Made by a program: the position numbers and the translations under genes
Shown here: positions 59,811 through 64,000 of the stretch, one piece after another
Layout: each line of letters begins with the position of its first letter
How positions within the stretch are numbered: position 1 is the first letter of the stretch
DNA from: Brevibacillus fortis
Lineage (GTDB): Bacteria > Bacillota > Bacilli > Brevibacillales > Brevibacillaceae
Length of the DNA stretch: 64,000 nucleotides
Assembly (NCBI RefSeq): GCF_003013395.1
Contig: NZ_PXZM01000020.1
Location: 45,594 to 109,593, forward strand
Direction: 5' to 3'
Notes under the pieces: model-generated
Told to the model about the DNA's origin: nothing
What the model saw: only the letters and a program-made list of their open reading frames with translations
The model's database searches: none

Positions 59811-60737
59811 CTACTCAAACTCTATTGAAATGTCACCTAATTCTAGATCAATTGGTTCTGGATTCTTAGGAATGGACCCTCCATCAGATGGGGTGCCTGT
59901 TGAAAACACGGAAAAATATTTATAGCTTTCATTCCCTGATGTATCCTTAACTGCTCCTTGGACTACCGCTAAGTAGTACTCTGCATTATTTTTTAAAGGT
60001 GCATTCGGTTGGATCGTTACAGTGTCATTATTGACGATAACAGTTGCAGGAACATCCGCAGCATTTTCATCCATTAATAGGAATTCGTTTGTTCCACTTT
60101 TCACTTTGCGATCATACTTAATTGTAATCACCGCATTTACATCCACTTTTGTTTCCTCTTCATACGGCACTACATCGATTACTATAGGCGCTTGGGTGTT
60201 GCTGGTCACAAACTCAGTTAAATACTTATCGATCGATTTAGTAGAATCAGTGGTACTTACAATTGCTCCTTTGTCGATCTCGATCGCATATTTCGTATTT
60301 GATTCCAAAGTCTTGTCAGGACGAATATAGATTGTGTTATTTTTAATCTCCAATTTTCCGCTGACTGGTGATTTTCCTTCAACCTTATAGAGAGATACTA
60401 TTGTTGACGGATCATTGTCAAAAGCAATTGGCACCGAGAATGTTAGCGCAGGTTGAATATTTGTAGGAACATCTGACTGTGCAATAATAGGATTAGAAAC
60501 TGATACGAACACATCCCCAGGTTTTGGATAACTGTTTAGGTTGTCGGAAATATATGTGCTATCAAGTTGGTATCCATTTTCGAAGTGTGCGTCAATTTCC
60601 TCTAGCTGCTCATCATCAAGGAACTGATTCGGTACTCCAAGCTCTTCTTGCTCCGATTTTGCTGATACGTTGTTGCTGTTTAGCGTTAGACTGAACATGA
60701 GTGTTACTGCGAGTAAGGCTTGAAATAATCTCTTCAT
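59811..60737 (-). CDS. Secreted protein with two SbsA-type Ig-like domains
   Basis: 308 aa. A signal peptide (KRLFQALLAVTLMFSLTLNSNNVSA) is cleaved near AKSE. The mature part has an acidic N-terminal stretch and two bacterial Ig-like (Big_5/SbsA) domains: around PTNIQPALTFSVPIAFDNDPSTIVSLYKVEGKSPVSGKLEIKNNTIYIRPDKTLESNTKYAIEI, and around TKVDVNAVITIKYDRKVKSGTNEFLLMDENAADVPATVIVNNDTVTIQPNAPLKNNAEYYLAV. Each ends in a short GxAIxD-like loop. It is a cell-surface or S-layer-associated protein. ATG 60737 with AGGAGGAG. Confidence 0.88.
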   Translation of the reverse strand: MKRLFQALLAVTLMFSLTLNSNNVSAKSEQEELGVPNQFLDDEQLEEIDAHFENGYQLDSTYISDNLNSYPKPGDVFVSVSNPIIAQSDVPTNIQPALTFSVPIAFDNDPSTIVSLYKVEGKSPVSGKLEIKNNTIYIRPDKTLESNTKYAIEIDKGAIVSTTDSTKSIDKYLTEFVTSNTQAPIVIDVVPYEEETKVDVNAVITIKYDRKVKSGTNEFLLMDENAADVPATVIVNNDTVTIQPNAPLKNNAEYYLAVVQGAVKDTSGNESYKYFSVFSTGTPSDGGSIPKNPEPIDLELGDISIEFE

Positions 60738-60889
60738 ACTTCTCCTCCTAAATGGTTTGTTCATAAAAATCGTATTTCATTTTTAAGGCGTAACATACAG
60801 TTTTTTACACGAAATAAAAATACGGTTATTTTGGACTAGGAGCAAACTCCGGGCCTCCTCCGTCTCCACTCCCAAAAGCGGTACTTCGA

Positions 60890-60924
60890 CAAAAAAAGAA
60901 CGAAAGCAACAACCGCCTTCGTTC
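60890..60924 (-). terminator. Terminator of the DUF402 gene
   Basis: GAACGAA / TTCGTTC (60898-60904, 60918-60924), 13-base loop. On the minus strand TTTTTTT follows. Confidence 0.85.
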
Positions 60925-60934
60925 TTCCATACGT

Positions 60935-61453
60935 TTATGCAAAAAAATTCGGAAAGTCAAAGTCATCCCGTTTGCCCGCCAAAATATTTCGTAATAAAAG
61001 ATCAGCGGTCTCGGAGGCAAACAGGTGATCCTCGCTCGTGATAACGCCTTTTTTCAATGCCTCATCGAGTTCATCCTGATCAAGCAGGTATACTTCTCCC
61101 GTCGGCAGTACCACGATGTCGAGGTACAAATCGTCATACCAGATATGCCCGTTCTCATCCTTCCCATGTCCCCGGCAAATATCGATATACCATTGCACGG
61201 TATTCCCCAACTCATCCATCATTTTCGTAACGGCATAAGGTTGACCATGGGGAAAATACTGCAAGTACACATATCCTCTATCGCCCACACACAGTGTTTT
61301 GTCCCCCACAGGCATGTAGGCAGGCTCCGTTACTTCGTCCAGAGTCAGGCGGACAGTGTAACCAGAGAAAGATAAAGATTCTACCCATTTTTGCTGGTAG
61401 CCCAATCGCTTCACACGTCTCCAACCAGGTCGATCTGCTCGTTTTCGCTTCAT
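60935..61453 (-). CDS. ntdP: DUF402 nucleoside di/triphosphatase-type protein
   Basis: 172 aa, no signal peptide. The N-terminus is basic (MKRKRADRPGWRRVKRLGYQQKWVESL). The DUF402 core has GDRGYVYLQYFPHGQPYAVTKMMDELGNTVQWYIDICRGHGKDENGHIWYDDLYLDIVVLPTGEVYLLDQDELDEALKKG, with the acidic metal residues D-D-L-Y-L-D and D-E-L-D. The B. subtilis NtdP/YgaC relative hydrolyses nucleoside tri- and diphosphates. Single gene with its own terminator. Confidence 0.75.
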   Translation of the reverse strand: MKRKRADRPGWRRVKRLGYQQKWVESLSFSGYTVRLTLDEVTEPAYMPVGDKTLCVGDRGYVYLQYFPHGQPYAVTKMMDELGNTVQWYIDICRGHGKDENGHIWYDDLYLDIVVLPTGEVYLLDQDELDEALKKGVITSEDHLFASETADLLLRNILAGKRDDFDFPNFFA

Positions 61454-61571
61454 AGCCTGCTCTCCCTCGTCGTTTTGGTTGCTTTTACTCTAACATGAAT
61501 GGGATCGCTTTGTCAGATAGCAAACAAAGACATGCTCACGTAGAACATGCCTAAACGGATTACCCTGCCAT

Positions 61572-62993
61572 TTACGTTTTTGAGGAGTCGTCTTTTGTTG
61601 CCAATCGACTGTGTTTGCGCCCATAAAGAAAATAGACGATCGCTCCGACCGACAACCAACCGAGAAAACCGATCTTTGTCATCGCAGGCAAGTTGAAAAC
61701 GAGATATCCGCAAAAGAGGACCGAGAGCATGGGAACCAGCGGAACAAATGGGACACGAAAAGCCCGCGGTAATTGCGGATGAGTGCGGCGCAGTACAACC
61801 AGTCCGATCGAGACCAAAATAAAAGCAAACAACGTTCCGATGTTGGTGAGCTGGGCCAAGCTAGAGAGGGGCAATAATCCACCAAAGGTTGCTACTAAGG
61901 CTGCCACGACGAGCGTGCTCTTTTGTGGTACCTGTGTGCGGGGATGTACTTGCGAGAAAAGCTCGGGGAGTAAGCCATCTCGGCTCATCGCAAAAAACAT
62001 CCGGGCTTGCCCATACATCATGACTAGCAAAACTGTCGTGATCCCGACGATTGCTCCCAACGAAATGAAGCCTGCCACCCAGTTCTGATTGACATAGCTG
62101 AGCGCAAACGCGACCGGATTTTTGACATTTAACAGATTGTACGGAACAATTCCTGTCAATGTCAGTGAGACAGCAATGTACAAAATCGTGCACACGAGTA
62201 AGGAAGAAATGATCCCGATTGGCATGTCTCGCTGGGGATTGCGCACTTCTTCGGCCGCAGATGACACCGCATCAAATCCGATAAAAGCAAAAAACACCGT
62301 TGCAGCACCCGTCGCTACTCCTGCAAAACCAAACGGCATGAATGGGCTCCAGTTTTCCGGCTTGACATACATGACTCCAACGGCGAGAAACAGGACAACT
62401 ACCGCTACTTTTATTAACACCATGATGGTATTCAAGCTCGCTGACTCTCTCGTCCCCTTCATCAATAAAGCTGTAATGATGACAATGATGAGGACCGCAG
62501 GTAAATCGATGATCGTTCCTTTCGATGCATCAAACGCACTCGTGAGCGCATGCGGCAGGTGGATATTAAACCCGGCTAGCAATCCCTGGGCATACCCCGA
62601 CCATCCGCTTGCCACCGCAGCACAAGCTACTCCGTATTCGAGAATCAAGTCCCATCCGATCATCCAGGCGACAAATTCGCCAAATGCCGCATAGCTGTAT
62701 GTATAAGCGCTTCCCGACACTGGCACAGTCGAAGCAAATTCCGCATAGCAGAGTGCGGCAAACACACAGGCAAGTGCCGCAATACCAAAAGACAAAACCA
62801 GTGCCGGTCCAGCGTGCAAGGCAGCGGCAACTCCCGTTAACACAAAAATCCCTGTTCCCATGATCGCGCCGATGCCCAGCATCGTCAGGTCAAAAGCGCC
62901 TAATGACTTTTTGAGAGAGCTTTCGTTTTTATCCACCTGCTCCAGCATTTGCGCAACCGACTTTTTCCTCAGCAATTGATTTTTCCATGACAT
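61572..62993 (-). CDS. APC-superfamily amino acid permease (YfnA type)
   Basis: 473 aa with about 12 hydrophobic segments. The N-terminus has KKSLGAFDLTMLGIGAIMGTGIFVLTGVAAALHAGPALVLSFGIAALACVFAALCYAEFASTVPVSGSAYTYSYAAFGEFVAWMIGWDLILEYGVACAAVASGWSGY, the CAT/YfnA signature. It resembles Bacillus YfnA. Likely substrates are branched-chain or neutral amino acids; not certain. ATG 62993 with GGGAGGTCG. Single gene. Confidence 0.9.
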   Translation of the reverse strand: MSWKNQLLRKKSVAQMLEQVDKNESSLKKSLGAFDLTMLGIGAIMGTGIFVLTGVAAALHAGPALVLSFGIAALACVFAALCYAEFASTVPVSGSAYTYSYAAFGEFVAWMIGWDLILEYGVACAAVASGWSGYAQGLLAGFNIHLPHALTSAFDASKGTIIDLPAVLIIVIITALLMKGTRESASLNTIMVLIKVAVVVLFLAVGVMYVKPENWSPFMPFGFAGVATGAATVFFAFIGFDAVSSAAEEVRNPQRDMPIGIISSLLVCTILYIAVSLTLTGIVPYNLLNVKNPVAFALSYVNQNWVAGFISLGAIVGITTVLLVMMYGQARMFFAMSRDGLLPELFSQVHPRTQVPQKSTLVVAALVATFGGLLPLSSLAQLTNIGTLFAFILVSIGLVVLRRTHPQLPRAFRVPFVPLVPMLSVLFCGYLVFNLPAMTKIGFLGWLSVGAIVYFLYGRKHSRLATKDDSSKT

Positions 62994-63110
62994 ATTGTGC
63001 GACCTCCCAAGCGGGTCATTCACTTGCAACCGCGATTGAAAACAGTTGGAGTATGATCCGTTTGGAGGAAAAATATGCATAGGAGTAGCTTGGATCGGAT
63101 TTTGTCAGGG

Positions 63111-63578
63111 CTACCTGCGCGCTAATCCGCGTCCAATGACATTGGCGGAAACAGGCGTAATCCCGAGCTCTCTCGCCCAAATGGACAACTGTCCCATGTG
63201 ATGAATCTCGTGGGCGATGACGTGGCGAAGCAGCTCCCCCTTCGTGTGCACTTCATCATCCCAAGCTACCTTTACTGGTTCGTTCTCCATCTCGTCTGAC
63301 CAATTCTCGATGAAATCATGTAATTCTACGCGCCAAGCATCCGACAGCTCTGTTACTTTTTCCAGCGTCTTATACGCTTCGTATGATACCTGAATATCCG
63401 GCTTTCCCTGCACGCCCCGAAGCCAGCTATACTCGACGTCAGCAATGTGAAACAAGGTGTACAAAATCGTACCGGCCCCACCTGTGCGCTTGCGGAGCAA
63501 TTCCTCTGGTGTAAGCTGCTTACACCATTCCATCCACTCGTCGCGTACCTGCCAGTTATACTGGAAAAACATCTTCAT
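63111..63578 (-). CDS. DinB-like four-helix metalloprotein
   Basis: 155 aa. DinB/YfiT fold: FFQYNWQVRDEWMEWCKQLTPEELLRKRTGGAGTILYTLFHIADVEYSWLRGV, then HVIAHEIHHMGQLSIWARELG. The three predicted metal ligands are the H of LFHIADVE and two H of AHEIHHMGQ. Function unknown; relatives include bacillithiol transferases. ATG 63578 follows AAAGGG; an upstream in-frame GTG is possible. Confidence 0.85.
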   Translation of the reverse strand: MKMFFQYNWQVRDEWMEWCKQLTPEELLRKRTGGAGTILYTLFHIADVEYSWLRGVQGKPDIQVSYEAYKTLEKVTELSDAWRVELHDFIENWSDEMENEPVKVAWDDEVHTKGELLRHVIAHEIHHMGQLSIWARELGITPVSANVIGRGLARR

Positions 63579-63662
63579 TGCGTTCACCCTTTGTTTGATG
63601 ATTATGTAGATTAGGAAAATTTCAACTTATTATAGCACGTATGTTCTCATTTCGTAAAACCC

Positions 63663-63965
63663 TTAGTGGTTGACTTCTAACGGTAGTGGTCGGGTGAAGC
63701 CCTGCCACATGTTTTCCAGTCGCCTGTATCCTCTCTTCGTTCGGGCGGTCTCCTTCCAAACATGTGACAGTGCTTTCGTACAGCTTTGATCTCTTCCCGC
63801 TTTTAGAGCTTTTAGATCATAATGGGGGGCAATTCGGAGTAGCTTCCATGAATCCACTTTCGCACTTTTTAACCAAAGCAGCGTAGGAAGAAGCGCATTT
63901 CCAGTCCAAGCGCCTCTGGAGCCCATCCTAGCTTTGAAATGAATGGCGGGGAATTTAAGCTTCAC
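63663..63965 (-). CDS. Doubtful open reading frame
   Basis: 100 aa from a GTG, with an in-frame TAA immediately before it and no good ribosome binding site. The composition is Leu/Lys/Arg-rich (LLPTLLWLKSAKVDSWKLLRIAPHYDL, then SHVWKETARTKRGYRRLEN). I do not recognise it. It may be a remnant of a mobile element or a chance frame. The rest of 63579-64000 holds no other gene I can support; an inverted repeat (CACATGTTT 63706-63714, AAACATGTG 63758-63766) lies inside it. Confidence 0.2.
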   Translation of the reverse strand: MKLKFPAIHFKARMGSRGAWTGNALLPTLLWLKSAKVDSWKLLRIAPHYDLKALKAGRDQSCTKALSHVWKETARTKRGYRRLENMWQGFTRPLPLEVNH

Positions 63966-64000
63966 TTATGGAATACTCCATCGAAACTTCTACGTTTGAA

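Noticed and set aside
60741..60890. A 28-codon frame on the minus strand downstream of the DUF402 gene
   Set aside because: No recognisable protein, no convincing start context, and it lies past the DUF402 terminator.
1..64000. Prophage, CRISPR array or insertion sequence
   Set aside because: No repeat array with spacers, no integrase, capsid or transposase frame and no long flanking repeats were seen; gene content is housekeeping and regulation.

Overview
The window looks like a chromosomal segment of a spore-forming Bacillales bacterium, most likely Brevibacillus or a close relative. The evidence is the GerB-GerA-GerC germinant-receptor operon, two CotF-type coat genes, a YjcZ-type micro-protein, an AdeR/ald pair, strong AGGAGG ribosome binding sites, GlnR/TnrA- and CcpA-type operators, and moderate GC. 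It reads as ordinary chromosome. I see no phage, insertion sequence, CRISPR array or rRNA, and no canonical tRNA.

Layout. 0-4.1 kb: proline synthesis (end of proB, proA, proC), a P-loop protein with an Asp23-like tail, and two coat-type genes. 4.1-11.9 kb: MocR-type regulator divergent from a LysE exporter, DUF47-PiT phosphate uptake, an APH-like kinase, a PadR/HAAS/DUF4825 module, a secreted protein and a degenerate cupredoxin. 11.9-16.8 kb: MFS transporter, ispH, panE, and a glutamine synthetase of the beta subclass behind a GlnR/TnrA box. 16.8-20.4 kb: small and odd genes: YjcZ-like peptide, DUF3862 lipoprotein, a stand-alone CHAT/caspase-like protein, a DIP1984-family gene followed by a tRNA-like structured RNA, and an uncatalogued 54-aa gene. 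20.4-24.7 kb: cbiMNQO cobalt uptake under a cobalamin riboswitch with a visible attenuator, then pyrD. 24.8-28.5 kb: ger operon. 28.5-34.2 kb: ald with its activator adeR, then a cupin regulator divergent from an MHS transporter and an ornithine-cyclodeaminase-family enzyme. 34.3-38.7 kb: lone CheY-like protein, a membrane-anchored BMP-type binding protein with a sensor kinase, and a hydrolase. 38.7-42.4 kb: LysR/rhodanese pair, S1-domain protein, acetate kinase, VanZ-like protein. 42.5-48.7 kb: RND-type protein and its lipoprotein adaptor, then a 3-oxoacid CoA-transferase with a cre site. 48.9-57.4 kb: esterase, MFS, LysR, purU, and a TetR-controlled HlyD/ABC-2 exporter operon with twin operators, VOC protein. 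57.4-64 kb: topB, an SbsA-like secreted protein, DUF402 protein, amino-acid permease, DinB-like protein, and a doubtful ORF at the edge.

The most unusual items are the tRNA-like RNA beside the DIP1984 gene (19.97-20.07 kb), the small CHAT-like predicted cysteine protease (18.0-18.6 kb), an RND-type protein lacking the Asp-Asp/Lys proton relay (42.5-45.8 kb), a cupredoxin fold with its copper ligands replaced (11.5-11.9 kb), and a P-loop/Asp23-like fusion (2.5-3.3 kb). All assignments come from reading the sequence by eye; no database search was run.
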